Assembly (NCBI GenBank): GCA_903876885.1
Contig: CAIRBP010000014.1
Coordinates: 1 to 37,159 of the forward strand
Source of the DNA: an uncultured Burkholderiales bacterium
GTDB lineage: Bacteria > Pseudomonadota > Gammaproteobacteria > Burkholderiales > Burkholderiaceae_C
Length of the DNA: 37,159 bases
Direction of reading: 5' to 3'
Shown: positions 9,840 to 18,736 of the stretch, piece after piece
Layout of the letters: the number at the start of each line of letters is the position of its first letter
How positions within the stretch are numbered: position 1 is the first letter of the stretch
Program-made: the position numbers and the translations under genes
The notes under the pieces: generated by a model
What the model was told of the DNA's origin: nothing
The model's database searches: none
Seen by the model: only the letters and a program-made list of their open reading frames with translations

Positions 9840-10616
9840 TTAGCTGATTCGTGCGCCACCGGTTGGTGCAACAGCGGGCTTTGCAGGTCGACCAGGTTTA
9901 GCTTTCGCTACTCTTCGGTGCGCGAGGCGCTGGATATGCTCAATAAAGGTGTGATTCCCCAGTATCCATCCGCCCCTGAGAGATTGCTCAATGTGTTGAA
10001 TCTCTGCAACTGAAATGCCGCGAACAACCAATTGGGCATACTGTTCTTCGCGGGCAAACGGCGTATTGCCTAAATTCCAGATATCGGCGTGTGCAGTAAC
10101 TAGGGCGTCATTTCGCAGTCCTATGTAGTGCAGGTGACTGCTCCACTCATAGTCTCTTGGAGCGTGTAACGTACCACCGGCCTTACCCGAAGCCTCGCTA
10201 TGCGCGTTCAAAGGGTCCTCAAGTAACTCAGAGGACCGAACGGGCAAGTAATCCATGTAGATTAAACATTTTTTTAACCACTCACCCGATTCAACAATAC
10301 TTGATTTGTAGCGCCCTGCCCACAACGTCCCTGTCCTGTCATAGCGGTTGTTAAAGTAGCGAACATAAGTTCGCCCCAAACTCTGCATCATTTTGGAGAG
10401 ACTCTCCGACGTTTTAGGTGTCAGCATTAAATGAACCTGTGAGGTAAGCAAACTGTATGCGTGTACCAAAACATCCTCTCGCACCGCTTGTTCGTAGATG
10501 ATATTGAACATGCGCTCAAAATCTGCACGATCTTGGAAAAGATGCGCGCCAGCGTTACCCCCAAGAACCACATAGTGTGCTTGGGATGGAATGATCAAAC
10601 GAGGCAGTCTAGCCAA
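9840..10616 (-). CDS. REP-associated tyrosine transposase (RAYT)-like protein with altered catalytic motif
   Basis: The 258-residue product matches the Burkholderiales RAYT/TnpA_REP architecture. It starts with ARLPRLIIPSQAHYVV, has VHAYSLLTS in the core, RRxYDRTGTLW-type sequence (RYDRTGTLWAGRYKSS), and a conserved tail with ALVTAHADIWNLGNTPFAREE and ending in a GRPAKP stretch. RAYTs are single-copy HUH nucleases that move REP palindromes. Three normally conserved motifs are changed. The HUH pair is Q60-V-H62 rather than H-x-H. The RGNNRQ segment reads LGGNAGA. NPVRA is LPVRS, although Tyr120 at the expected catalytic position is kept. The start is taken as TTG (10614-10616) with AAGG upstream, since upstream codons run into the methyltransferase gene. 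It may be catalytically weak, dead or domesticated. Confidence 0.85.
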   Translation of the reverse strand: MARLPRLIIPSQAHYVVLGGNAGAHLFQDRADFERMFNIIYEQAVREDVLVHAYSLLTSQVHLMLTPKTSESLSKMMQSLGRTYVRYFNNRYDRTGTLWAGRYKSSIVESGEWLKKCLIYMDYLPVRSSELLEDPLNAHSEASGKAGGTLHAPRDYEWSSHLHYIGLRNDALVTAHADIWNLGNTPFAREEQYAQLVVRGISVAEIQHIEQSLRGGWILGNHTFIEHIQRLAHRRVAKAKPGRPAKPAVAPTGGARIS

Positions 10617-10644
10617 GGTTACGACCTTTTTTGAATGAATGTAC

Positions 10645-11592
10645 TCATTGATAAATTTTTGCAAATCGAGTCCGAGCTGCACTCTCAAGCCCAAACTCAA
10701 TCACCAAAGCTTTGAGGCGCTCTGCAGCGCTCCTTTTCTTTTGTCCTGAGTAACGAGCCAGAATAATCTCATTTTTCATACTGTGCTCCCAACCAACCAA
10801 TTCCGTAACTGTCAAACTGTACCCCTGAGACTCTAGATACAAGCAGCGAAGTACATTCGTAATTTGACTTCCAAACTCCCGCGTGTGCAAAGGGTGTCTC
10901 CATAACTCAGCAAGCGCAGTGCGCGATAGTGAAAGCGCTTTTGAGTTCCTAAGAACACCCGCCATCTCCGCTTGACAACACGGCACCAAAGCCATAAAGG
11001 CAGCGCTCTTTTCTAGACCGAACGCAATCGCATCATCCGTTGCACTGTCGCATGCATGCAGCGCAGTGACGATATCAACGTGCTCTGGCAAAGCCTCTTT
11101 AAAGGTAGCTTGCTGAACGCTCATATTCAGAAACGTCATCTGCGCAAACTCTAACCTTTGGGCTAATGCTTTAGAGGCGTCTACCAAATCCGCGCGCGTC
11201 TCAATTCCGTAAACATGCGCGTGCAATGAGCCTAGCTTCTTATCCAATTTATTCTTAATGAGTAAATCATAGAGAATAAAACCCAAATAAGATTTACCTG
11301 CACCGTGATCAGCAATGGTAAGTGCGGATGTAACTCCCAAAGCGCTATCTGATTGCTTGCGCTGCACAATCTCGCTCATCCCTGCCTCAATAAATTGAGT
11401 TAAGTGATAAACCTGTTTGAGCTTTCTTCTGGAGTCCTGATTCATTCGACCGTCCCGGGTCAAAATATGCAACTCCTTCAAAAGTTCAAGCGACTGACCC
11501 TCTCGCAGATTGAGCTCTTCTTGAATGGTTTTCGTCTCGCTGCGCCCCCCACCTGCAGAACGAGAATCTTTTTGATTTTTTAGTTTTGACAT
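10645..11592 (-). CDS. Class I SAM-dependent methyltransferase, METTL25-like (Methyltransf_32 type)
   Basis: The protein has 315 residues. A basic N-terminal region is followed by helices (KVYHLTQF-like KQVYHLTQFIEAGM) and a Rossmann methyltransferase fold whose motif I is TIADHGAGKSYLGF. Acidic residues follow at the end of strand 2 (YGIETRADLV), and DIVTALHACDSATDDAI covers motif IV. The PCC motif (ALVPCCQAEMAG) is characteristic of the METTL25/RRNAD-like group, whose bacterial substrate is not established. It ends 28 bp before the RAYT start. It starts 20 bp after the DUF1415 gene stop and probably shares its transcript. The C-terminus is basic (SGQKKRSAAERLKAL), suggesting a nucleic acid substrate, but this is inference. 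Confidence 0.8.
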   Translation of the reverse strand: MSKLKNQKDSRSAGGGRSETKTIQEELNLREGQSLELLKELHILTRDGRMNQDSRRKLKQVYHLTQFIEAGMSEIVQRKQSDSALGVTSALTIADHGAGKSYLGFILYDLLIKNKLDKKLGSLHAHVYGIETRADLVDASKALAQRLEFAQMTFLNMSVQQATFKEALPEHVDIVTALHACDSATDDAIAFGLEKSAAFMALVPCCQAEMAGVLRNSKALSLSRTALAELWRHPLHTREFGSQITNVLRCLYLESQGYSLTVTELVGWEHSMKNEIILARYSGQKKRSAAERLKALVIEFGLESAARTRFAKIYQ

Positions 11593-11612
11593 TTATTTCC
11601 AGTAATCGCCTC

Positions 11613-12173
11613 TCAGCTGTCATCGTCGCCTTCGTAGATTGCACTGAGCTTATTCCAGCCAAGCTCTCTAAGAACTCTTTGATTTCGCTCAACAATAGAG
11701 TCCGCATCCAGACTGGAGCCCCGCGCACGCTCGACACTATCCTCCCTCAAAAGATGCAATGTCGGATATGGAGAGCGATTGGTTGCATTGACCACATCGT
11801 CGGCCTGCGTACCCGCGAATACGTACTGAGGATGAAAGTCCGCCAGCTGCAGTATCCCCTTTAAACGAAGCGCCTTGAGTCTTTTACGACATGCCTCCAC
11901 AAGAAAGTGAAAGTCCAAAAAATCCCCTTGAACACAAGGCAAGATAAAGAGCGTTGTCTCAATGTCTAATGGATCAGCTGCGTTTAAAAGCGTAAGTTCC
12001 GCATCTAAAACGTCAACAATGTCGCCTTGCTCCGTAGCCTCGCAAACCTCATAGCGTATCAGTCCCTTGCTCACCATTGGCTTGGCAAACGGACACAGTT
12101 GTAAGCCAACCACCACTCGCTCGACCCATAGTTTAGTTTGACTAACTATTCTCTCAACATCTTGCGTATTCAA
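11613..12173 (-). CDS. DUF1415 domain-containing protein
   Basis: The whole 186-residue product corresponds to the DUF1415 family, a proteobacterial group of unknown function. Recognisable segments are the N-terminal TKLWVERVVVGLQLCPFAK, the central FLDFHFLVEACRKRL and QLADFHPQYVFAGTQADDVVNATNRSPYPTLHLLRE, and the C-terminal RNQRVLRELGW. The conserved Cys of LCPFA and His of DFHPQY could be functional, but no reaction is known. It lies 47 bp downstream of dgt and 20 bp upstream of the methyltransferase gene, so it may be part of the aroK-aroB-dgt transcript. Confidence 0.92.
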   Translation of the reverse strand: MNTQDVERIVSQTKLWVERVVVGLQLCPFAKPMVSKGLIRYEVCEATEQGDIVDVLDAELTLLNAADPLDIETTLFILPCVQGDFLDFHFLVEACRKRLKALRLKGILQLADFHPQYVFAGTQADDVVNATNRSPYPTLHLLREDSVERARGSSLDADSIVERNQRVLRELGWNKLSAIYEGDDDS

Positions 12174-12219
12174 TTTCGACTTTCATCTGGCATTGGAACT
12201 AAATAGAGTTTGCGCAGTA

Positions 12220-13425
12220 TCACGCATAAGCGTGCTCTCCAGGAGAGGGGCTGGCGGCACATAGTCTCACGTACTCCGCACTTGCAAATCGATCCGTCAT
12301 TCCCGCAATATAGTCAGACACGGCTCGGTTGAGATTCGTCCTAGACTGATAAAAAGTAGGCATCTCTTTCGGATCATTGATGTAAGCGTTAAATAGATCC
12401 GTTACGACACCCTTTGCCCAATTTGTTGTCTCAACCACTTGGGGATGACGATATAGATTTTGGAACAAAAACCGTTTTAGCTGCGTTGACTGCTCGCGCA
12501 TAGATTCACTAAAACACACCAGTGGAGGAGCGCAGCGAACGTCGTCCAAGGTTTTAATGTCGTACTTAGCAAGCGCTTTTCCAGTTGACTCAATGATGTC
12601 ATACACCTGCGCACTCAACATGCGACGAATCGTCTCGTAAGCGGTCTTGCGTGCAGATAGCCCAGAAAACTCTTTCATAACTTGGACTCTAAAACTCTCA
12701 AACAAAGGGACTTCAGCAAGCTTTTCTAAATCGATCAGTCCTGAACGCACTCCATCATCAATATCATGAGCGTTATAGGCCACCTCATCTGCCAAGTTAC
12801 ACAACTGAGCTTCAAGACTGGGTTGTTTGCGCTCCAAGAACCGGGAACCAACACTCACTTTTTTAACTAAACCACCGGACCCTTCACTGCACTCACTATC
12901 TACCAAGTACTGAGCGTTCTTGGCAGAGCAGTGTTTCAAAATGCCCTCTCGAGTCTCAAAGCTTAAATTGAGCCCCTCAAACTGAGGGTACCTCGATTCA
13001 AGTGAGTCCACCACTCTAAGACTTTGAAAGTTATGCTCAAATCCGCCGTGCTCTTGCATGCATGCGTTTAGTGCGTCCTGCCCTGCATGACCAAATGGTG
13101 TGTGTCCCAAATCATGAGCCAACGCAATGGCCTCTACCAAATCCTCGTTGAGCCCTAGCACTCTCGCAACCGAGCGCGCGAGTTGCGCTACCTCCAAAGA
13201 ATGCGTCATCCGAGTTCTAAACAAATCTCCTTCGTGGTTTAAGAAAACCTGCGTTTTGTAAACCAACCGTCTAAAGGAAGTTGAATGAACGATTCGGTCT
13301 CGATCGCGTTGAAATGCGTTGCGTGTTGGCGCTGCAGGCTCGGCATAGCGACGACCAAGGGAATGCGCGGGGTCACATGAAAAGGGCGCCTGCGATTGCA
13401 GAGTATGCACACTCACAAACAGCAC
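12220..13425 (-). CDS. dgt: Deoxyguanosinetriphosphate triphosphohydrolase-like protein (dGTPase type 2)
   Basis: This HD-domain phosphohydrolase cleaves dNTPs to deoxynucleoside and triphosphate. The metal-binding set is visible: His in [14 protein letters not shown], the HD pair and following His in [15 protein letters not shown], and a later Asp in [15 protein letters not shown]. The N-terminal block [27 protein letters not shown] is typical of the bacterial type 2 family. At about 400 residues, length is normal. The start is uncertain: several in-frame GTGs occur, at 13423-13425, 13414-13416 (overlapping the aroB TGA by GTGA) and 13408-13410. The conserved domain begins about 15 residues later in any case. 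It is coupled to aroB by overlap. Confidence 0.93.
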   Translation of the reverse strand: MLFVSVHTLQSQAPFSCDPAHSLGRRYAEPAAPTRNAFQRDRDRIVHSTSFRRLVYKTQVFLNHEGDLFRTRMTHSLEVAQLARSVARVLGLNEDLVEAIALAHDLGHTPFGHAGQDALNACMQEHGGFEHNFQSLRVVDSLESRYPQFEGLNLSFETREGILKHCSAKNAQYLVDSECSEGSGGLVKKVSVGSRFLERKQPSLEAQLCNLADEVAYNAHDIDDGVRSGLIDLEKLAEVPLFESFRVQVMKEFSGLSARKTAYETIRRMLSAQVYDIIESTGKALAKYDIKTLDDVRCAPPLVCFSESMREQSTQLKRFLFQNLYRHPQVVETTNWAKGVVTDLFNAYINDPKEMPTFYQSRTNLNRAVSDYIAGMTDRFASAEYVRLCAASPSPGEHAYA

Positions 13426-14534
13426 TGCTCAATAACGCGGCCGACAACGTTGTCCTCAGCGCCTTTGAGCACAGCATGACCAGGCTGATCAATGAGGACG
13501 AACCGTATTTGTCCGTTTTGAGCTTTTTTATCAACCCGCATATGCTCTAAATAAACATCTGCACCAAGCTTAGGTCCTACGACAGGTAAACCCGCACGCG
13601 ATATTAATGTCGTTAAACGCTCTACAAAACTGTGTTCTACCAAACCTAGTTGTTGAGAAAGGTGAGCTGCCATGACCATACCGCAACCCACCGCCTCACC
13701 GTGCAACCACACTCCAAAACCAAGGCCAGCTTCTATGGCGTGACCAAAGGTATGCCCAAAATTGAGTATGGCACGCACACCTGCCTCGCGCTCGTCTGCG
13801 CCAACCACGCCGGCCTTAATTTCACAGCTCCTTTTGACAGCATATGCCAAAGCTTTTGGATCCTTGGCCATCAAAGCATCTAAATGTTCTTCAATCCAAC
13901 CCATAAATGACATATCCGCAATCGGGCCGTATTTAATGATTTCTGCAAGACCTGCACTCAACTCCCGCTTAGGAAGGGTTTGAAGCGTATTCAAATCGCA
14001 GATCACTAATTCGGGCTGATAAAAGGCACCAATCATGTTCTTACCCAAAGGGTGATTGATCGCCGTCTTCCCACCAACGGAGGAATCTACTTGGGCGAGC
14101 AGTGTTGTCGCAACCTGAACAAATGGGACACCTCGCATATAGCACGCAGCCGCAAATCCGGTCATGTCTCCGATCACACCACCACCAAGCGCGAAAAGGG
14201 TCGTTTTACGGTCAGCCCCGTCGCCCAAGAGCTGATCGAAAATTAAATTTAGCGTTTCAAATGTTTTGTGCTCCTCCCCGTCAGGAAGGCTTAGAACCTC
14301 AACCCTCTCAAACATGGGCTGCAGGGCTGACTTAAGTTGTTGAGCAAACAAAGGCGCTATCGTCACATTAGTCACAACCAAAGCGTAAGCCGCTTTTTGT
14401 AGGCCCTGCCAAGTCAGCGGGTTAGCTATTAAATTTTCTCCAATATAAATGGGGTAACTCCTGTCCCCAAGCGAAATAGGCACAACCGTAGCATTTAATG
14501 CCGGGGCAACTTTCAAATTAACAGATGTATTCAT
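13413..14534 (-). CDS. aroB: 3-dehydroquinate synthase
   Basis: AroB (373 residues) converts DAHP to 3-dehydroquinate, the second step of the shikimate pathway, using NAD+ and a divalent metal. Visible motifs are the NAD-binding [10 protein letters not shown] and [20 protein letters not shown] segments, the substrate loop [24 protein letters not shown], and the metal ligands in [19 protein letters not shown] and WLHGEAV. The ATG overlaps the aroK TGA as ATGA, so the two shikimate enzymes are coupled. dgt overlaps the 3' end, as in other Burkholderiales. Confidence 0.98.
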   Translation of the reverse strand: MNTSVNLKVAPALNATVVPISLGDRSYPIYIGENLIANPLTWQGLQKAAYALVVTNVTIAPLFAQQLKSALQPMFERVEVLSLPDGEEHKTFETLNLIFDQLLGDGADRKTTLFALGGGVIGDMTGFAAACYMRGVPFVQVATTLLAQVDSSVGGKTAINHPLGKNMIGAFYQPELVICDLNTLQTLPKRELSAGLAEIIKYGPIADMSFMGWIEEHLDALMAKDPKALAYAVKRSCEIKAGVVGADEREAGVRAILNFGHTFGHAIEAGLGFGVWLHGEAVGCGMVMAAHLSQQLGLVEHSFVERLTTLISRAGLPVVGPKLGADVYLEHMRVDKKAQNGQIRFVLIDQPGHAVLKGAEDNVVGRVIEQCCL

Positions 14535-15100
14535 CTTGCAGGGCCCAAGGTTTGTTGGCTATTCAGACTAACCGGGCTATTTTCAACGCCCGCATAGTGA
14601 TCTTGTTCGAGTTGTGCAATGATGTTGTGGACCATATTGGATATTTTTGGCCGCCCTGTTTCAACCACGTGGTGCGCTGTCTCACGGTAAAGAGGATCGC
14701 GTATTTGAAAAATGTCCCGCAGTCTGGCCAGTGGATCTGCGACTTGCAAAAGAGGCCTATTTTGATCGTGTTTTAAGCGTCTAAAAACTTCCTCTGGTGT
14801 GGCTCGCAAGTAAAAAACCTTGGCACGGGAATGTAGCGCCTCACGGTTGACTTGCCTGACAACTGTTCCCCCACCAGTTGAGATCACGCCGTAATCTCCC
14901 TGCAATAATTTTTGTATGACTTGGGACTCAATGTCTCTAAAACGATCTTCCCCCTCGACCTCGAAAAACTCTCGTATCGAACAGCCTAAACGCTCCTCAA
15001 TAGCATGATCCGAATCGATAAAGTTTAAGTTTAGTCGACGAGCAAGTTGTCTACCAACGGTAGACTTTCCACTTCCCGGGAGACCCACTAATGCCAACAC
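14531..15100 (-). CDS. aroK: Shikimate kinase
   Basis: AroK (189 residues) phosphorylates shikimate with ATP. It shows Walker [12 protein letters not shown], the shikimate-binding [14 protein letters not shown] and FRDIESQVI segments, STGGGTVV (the GGG loop), and the adenine-side DPLYRETA block. The start is a GTG (15098-15100), followed by TTG GCA, with AAAGAGAC upstream. No in-frame ATG gives the full P-loop strand. The C-terminus is about 15 residues longer than E. coli AroK. It is the first gene of the aroK-aroB-dgt operon. In many Burkholderiales pilQ lies directly upstream, but here there is none. Confidence 0.96.
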   Translation of the reverse strand: MLALVGLPGSGKSTVGRQLARRLNLNFIDSDHAIEERLGCSIREFFEVEGEDRFRDIESQVIQKLLQGDYGVISTGGGTVVRQVNREALHSRAKVFYLRATPEEVFRRLKHDQNRPLLQVADPLARLRDIFQIRDPLYRETAHHVVETGRPKISNMVHNIIAQLEQDHYAGVENSPVSLNSQQTLGPAR

Positions 15101-15481
15101 AGTCTGTCTCTTTCAGTTAAAACTCAGCCCGAAGTTAAACCCGGGAGAAGCATAGATTCTTATTTTTATCCCCCCGCTTATCCGCATCTATTGATCCAAT
15201 TGTTAACAACCGAGCTCAACGGGCACGCCCTCACCAAGGGAGGGGGGTGTCGAATCTTGTATTTTAATTGGGTTCGGCCCCAGGAGTGCGCAAGGAGAAC
15301 ACTTAAGCAGGGAGGATACCTATTCTTTTGCTCGAATTACACACAAAATCAAAGAATTGAGTGCTGGGGATACATACGCTGGAGTTAAACTAGGGTGAGA
15401 ATCAATTAAACCGAAAAAACCTCTATTAAACACAATAGCTCGGCGTAACCTTTCCCCCCATAAGAAGTAAGCGTTCTTCAC
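15101..15481. other. Gene-free divergent region between aroK and mrcA
   Basis: These 381 bases separate aroK (minus) and mrcA (plus) and should hold both promoters. I see no convincing gene: a 65-codon reading frame at 15191-15388 has no ribosome site and no recognisable domain. A small GC-rich inverted repeat (CCCTC and GAGGG, around 15229-15245) is present. In other Burkholderiales the pilMNOPQ genes sit exactly here. I found no readable remnant of them. Confidence 0.7.
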
Positions 15482-17884
15482 ATGCCTTTGTTTTCATTTA
15501 AATCAAAAAAATCCGACTCTGAACCCAAACAAGAACCGGTTGCTGCGCGTACTCCCGAGTCTACTTTGGGACAACTGTTGCTCAGCTTCTTTAGCTGGGC
15601 CATTGGTCTTGGAGTTGCGGGTGCGTTAGCTCTCGCTATGTTGGTCGGCATCTCCTTGGCAATTGCATACCCACAGCTTCCTGATATCTCAGATCTTGCA
15701 GATTACAGGCCCAAACTCTCAATGCGCGTTTACTCCGTAGAGGGCAAATTAATTGGTGAGTTTGGCGAAGAGCGCAGAACTCTAACTGCATTCAAAGATA
15801 TCCCCCAAGTTATGAAAGACGCAGTCCTCTCGATTGAGGATGCGCGCTTTTATCAACACGGTGGTGTTGACTATGTAGGCCTATTACGAGCAAGCATTGC
15901 CAACCTTGGACATGCAAAGAGCCAAGGCGCATCGACCATCACTATGCAGGTCGCCAGAAACGTCTATCTTTCATCTGAGAAAACATTTACTCGTAAGATT
16001 TACGAAATACTCTTGACCCTAAAACTTGAACACATGTTGACCAAGGATCAGATCTTTGAGATCTATCTCAACCAAATCTTTTTAGGCAACAGGGCTTACG
16101 GTTTTGCCGCTGCCTCACAGGCCTACTTTGGCAAACCTATTCAGCAAATCTCCATTGCAGAGGCAGCGATGCTCGCCGGCCTGCCCAAAGCACCTTCCGC
16201 CTATAACCCTATCAACAATCCCAAGCGTGCCCGAACCCGTCAACAATACATCATTGAGAGGATGCTAGAAAACGGCTTCATCACAAAGGAGCAAGCACAA
16301 ACCGCAAAAGAAGAAGAGCTTCATATCCGCACCGCTCAAGTGGTCTCCCAAACTCACGCGGAATATGTAGCTGAAATGGTTCGACAACTGATGTTCGCTC
16401 AGTACGGAACTGACATCTACACACGCGGTCTAAATGTGTACACCACCATCAAAGCTGATGACCAAGAGGTGGCCTACCAAGCCCTTAGACGTGGGATCAT
16501 GGACTATGAGCTTCGTCAGGTCTACCGCGGCCCTGAGCGTTTCATAACTCTGCCCTCGGATCCATCAGAGCTAGCCGACGCAATAGATGATGCACTTGTT
16601 GACCAAGGTGACAAGGGTGATCTGCTCTCTGCCGTTGTTTTGGATGCCACACCCAAAATGGTCAAAGCTATGCGACTCAATAGTGAGTTGATCGAAATCA
16701 CAGGCGACGGACTAAAACCGATTCAATCGGGTCTGAGCGAGAAAGCGCCGCCAAACATCAAACTGCGTCCAGGTGCATTGATTCGAATCGTTAAAGACCC
16801 AACTAAAAACACTTGGTCCGTTACCCAACTACCCGAGGTAGAGGGTGCCTTTGTAGCCATAGACCCAAGAGACGGGGCTATCAGATCACTCGTTGGCGGT
16901 TTTGATTTTGATAAAAACAAATTCAACCACGTCACACAAGCTTGGCGCCAACCTGGCTCTGGATTTAAGCCCTTCATCTATTCGGCCGCTCTTGAAAAGG
17001 GATTCACCCCAACCACAATCATCAATGATGGCCCACTGTTTTTTAGTGCAGGGGAGACAGGTGGGCAAGCCTGGGAGCCAAAAAATTATGAAGGCACATT
17101 TGAGGGGCCCCTCCCTTTAAAAACTGGATTAGCTAAATCCAAGAATATGATCTCTATTCGAATACTCCACTCAATTGGTACCGAATACGCACAAAAATGG
17201 ATTACACGCTTTGGCTTCGAAGCCGAGAAGCATCCTCCTTATCTGACTATGGCTTTAGGCGCGGGCTCAGTCACCCCTCTTCAACTGGCCGTTGGCTACT
17301 CTGTATTTGCAAACGGTGGATACTTGATGAACCCTTACCTCATCACCAAGGTGGTTGATCCACTTGGCAAGGTACTCACCGAATACACACCTGCAGAACA
17401 AGAGGATTCTGCTCGGGTGATCGATCAACGCAACGCGTTTTTAATGTCTACTTTGCTGCAAGAGGTGGCAAGAGTAGGTACTGCTGCGCGGGCACAAGCC
17501 GTTCTTAAACGTCCAGACATCTACGGTAAGACGGGAACTACAAATGATTCTTTAGATGCCTGGTTCTCTGGCTATCAGCCCACACTCGCCGCAATCACTT
17601 GGATTGGCTACGACACTCCTCGCAAACTAGGGGATCATGAAACGGGTGGCGGACTAAGTCTGCCCGTTTGGATTCGCTACATGCAACAAGCACTTAAAAA
17701 CGTGCCCATTACTGAGATCGCACCACCCCCTACGGGTGTGGTGAGAGAAGGGGCAGATTGGTACTTCAGTGAGTTCGCCCGAGGAAATGGCGTTACTAGT
17801 CTTGGACTAGAGGGTAGCGCTTCAAGTGAGTCAAATGCGGCGAGCGAAGAGCGTAAAAAGATTCTAGATATCTTTAAGAATTAA
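15482..17884 (+). CDS. mrcA: Penicillin-binding protein 1A (bifunctional transglycosylase/transpeptidase)
   Basis: This 800-residue class A PBP polymerises and cross-links peptidoglycan. A cytoplasmic tail and one membrane helix (about 31-62) precede the GT51 transglycosylase domain, with catalytic Glu119 in SIEDARFYQHGGVD, QGASTITMQVARN, and KIYEILLTLKLE with EIYLNQIFLGNRAYG. The transpeptidase has Ser493-x-x-Lys496 (PGSGFKPF), Ser553-Lys-Asn (SKNMIS) and Lys683-Thr-Gly-Thr (KTGTTN). The region between them carries the OB-like insert typical of PBP1A. The ribosome site is weak (AAGAAG). It is divergent from aroK and convergent with cyaY. All catalytic residues are present. Confidence 0.97.
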   Translation: MPLFSFKSKKSDSEPKQEPVAARTPESTLGQLLLSFFSWAIGLGVAGALALAMLVGISLAIAYPQLPDISDLADYRPKLSMRVYSVEGKLIGEFGEERRTLTAFKDIPQVMKDAVLSIEDARFYQHGGVDYVGLLRASIANLGHAKSQGASTITMQVARNVYLSSEKTFTRKIYEILLTLKLEHMLTKDQIFEIYLNQIFLGNRAYGFAAASQAYFGKPIQQISIAEAAMLAGLPKAPSAYNPINNPKRARTRQQYIIERMLENGFITKEQAQTAKEEELHIRTAQVVSQTHAEYVAEMVRQLMFAQYGTDIYTRGLNVYTTIKADDQEVAYQALRRGIMDYELRQVYRGPERFITLPSDPSELADAIDDALVDQGDKGDLLSAVVLDATPKMVKAMRLNSELIEITGDGLKPIQSGLSEKAPPNIKLRPGALIRIVKDPTKNTWSVTQLPEVEGAFVAIDPRDGAIRSLVGGFDFDKNKFNHVTQAWRQPGSGFKPFIYSAALEKGFTPTTIINDGPLFFSAGETGGQAWEPKNYEGTFEGPLPLKTGLAKSKNMISIRILHSIGTEYAQKWITRFGFEAEKHPPYLTMALGAGSVTPLQLAVGYSVFANGGYLMNPYLITKVVDPLGKVLTEYTPAEQEDSARVIDQRNAFLMSTLLQEVARVGTAARAQAVLKRPDIYGKTGTTNDSLDAWFSGYQPTLAAITWIGYDTPRKLGDHETGGGLSLPVWIRYMQQALKNVPITEIAPPPTGVVREGADWYFSEFARGNGVTSLGLEGSASSESNAASEERKKILDIFKN

Positions 17885-17942
17885 ATAACCTCGAGTCCAA
17901 ACTAAGCTCTGCGTTGAAGCCCTAGAAACTCCTCCTAGTTAC

Positions 17943-18281
17943 TTAGCCGAGGGTGCTTTTGAATAAAAGCGGCAAACCCGCTTGTGCGCAGGCATCTTTA
18001 CTCAATTGCCCCCAAAATTCGCCTTGTCCCTTGGTGTCCATCCAACTCTCGCCATTGAATCGGTAGTGATACCCACCCGAGCGCGCCGCCAACCAAACCT
18101 CTTGAAGAGGTTTTTGTAAGTTGACAATGATTTGACTCTTGTTGGCAAAAGTCAACGTGATCATAGAGCCGACTCTTTGGTTATCGATATCAGCGTCAGA
18201 CTGATCATTGATCAGGTCACAGTTTTGTTCCAAAGCCTTTAGCAACGCTTCGGCATGCTCTAAAAATTCAAAATCAGTCAT
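17943..18281 (-). CDS. cyaY: Iron donor protein CyaY (frataxin homologue)
   Basis: The 112-residue protein covers the full frataxin fold. The N-terminal helix has the acidic pattern [18 protein letters not shown] and [20 protein letters not shown]. Strands follow with [26 protein letters not shown] and the closing [15 protein letters not shown]. CyaY binds iron and regulates IscS-dependent Fe-S cluster assembly. It is divergent from the lptM-like gene, the usual arrangement in Burkholderiales. Confidence 0.95.
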   Translation of the reverse strand: MTDFEFLEHAEALLKALEQNCDLINDQSDADIDNQRVGSMITLTFANKSQIIVNLQKPLQEVWLAARSGGYHYRFNGESWMDTKGQGEFWGQLSKDACAQAGLPLLFKSTLG

Positions 18282-18390
18282 AAATCAGTTTGTCCGGAAA
18301 TAAAGTCATTGAAGGCGCTGCTACGGCTAGAGTCAGTACAATTTACCGTTTAGAGTGTCTGATTCTAAGCAACAGCAATTACCATAGCCC

Positions 18391-18663
18391 TTGAAAGGGG
18401 TAAATCTTCATGCCTGTGTGTGTAAATTGATAAACAGATCAAAACAGTTTGTGCTTCACCCCGCTTTAGCTCAATTAAAGTTGTCGTTCTTGCTTTCTAT
18501 AGTGTTTGCATGTGCAAGTGGGTGTGGTCAGCGTTCAAATCTCACACTTCCAAGCGAGGAGGAGGCTAGGAACAGAGCCTCATTGCCGCAAATCTTATTA
18601 CCTCAATCCGCAAAACCGCAACCAAGCTCCCCCGCTCAAGAGCAGACTAGAGACACCAAATAG
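18391..18663 (+). CDS. lptM: LptM-like small lipoprotein (LPS translocon maturation chaperone)
   Basis: The frame encodes a small lipoprotein. A hydrophobic signal (LKLSFLLSIVFACASG) ends in a lipobox with Cys at CGQRSNLTLP, matching the LptM/YifL hallmark CGxxGxLxLP (Gly and Tyr positions differ). The mature part is short, Pro/Gln/Ser-rich and probably disordered. LptM assists disulfide maturation of LptD. Placement just upstream of lysA and divergent from cyaY is the standard LptM locus. The start is doubtful. The frame opens at TTG 18391, other candidates are TTG 18427 and GTG 18451, and the only good ribosome site (AAAGGGG) serves an ATG at 18410 in another frame that stops after six codons. 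Confidence 0.72.
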   Translation: MKGVNLHACVCKLINRSKQFVLHPALAQLKLSFLLSIVFACASGCGQRSNLTLPSEEEARNRASLPQILLPQSAKPQPSSPAQEQTRDTK

Positions 18664-18736
18664 AATTTTGAGCGTTTGAAAAAAATACAGCCAACATAAC
18701 TCTTTAATTAACAATATTCTCCTTTAATCATCCAGT

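Noticed and set aside
13281-13550. 89-codon plus-strand frame across the dgt-aroB junction
   Set aside because: Antisense to two coupled, well-conserved genes.
15191-15388. 65-codon frame in the aroK-mrcA gap
   Set aside because: No ribosome site, no domain, odd composition (many Arg, Cys, Trp); looks like chance in a promoter region.
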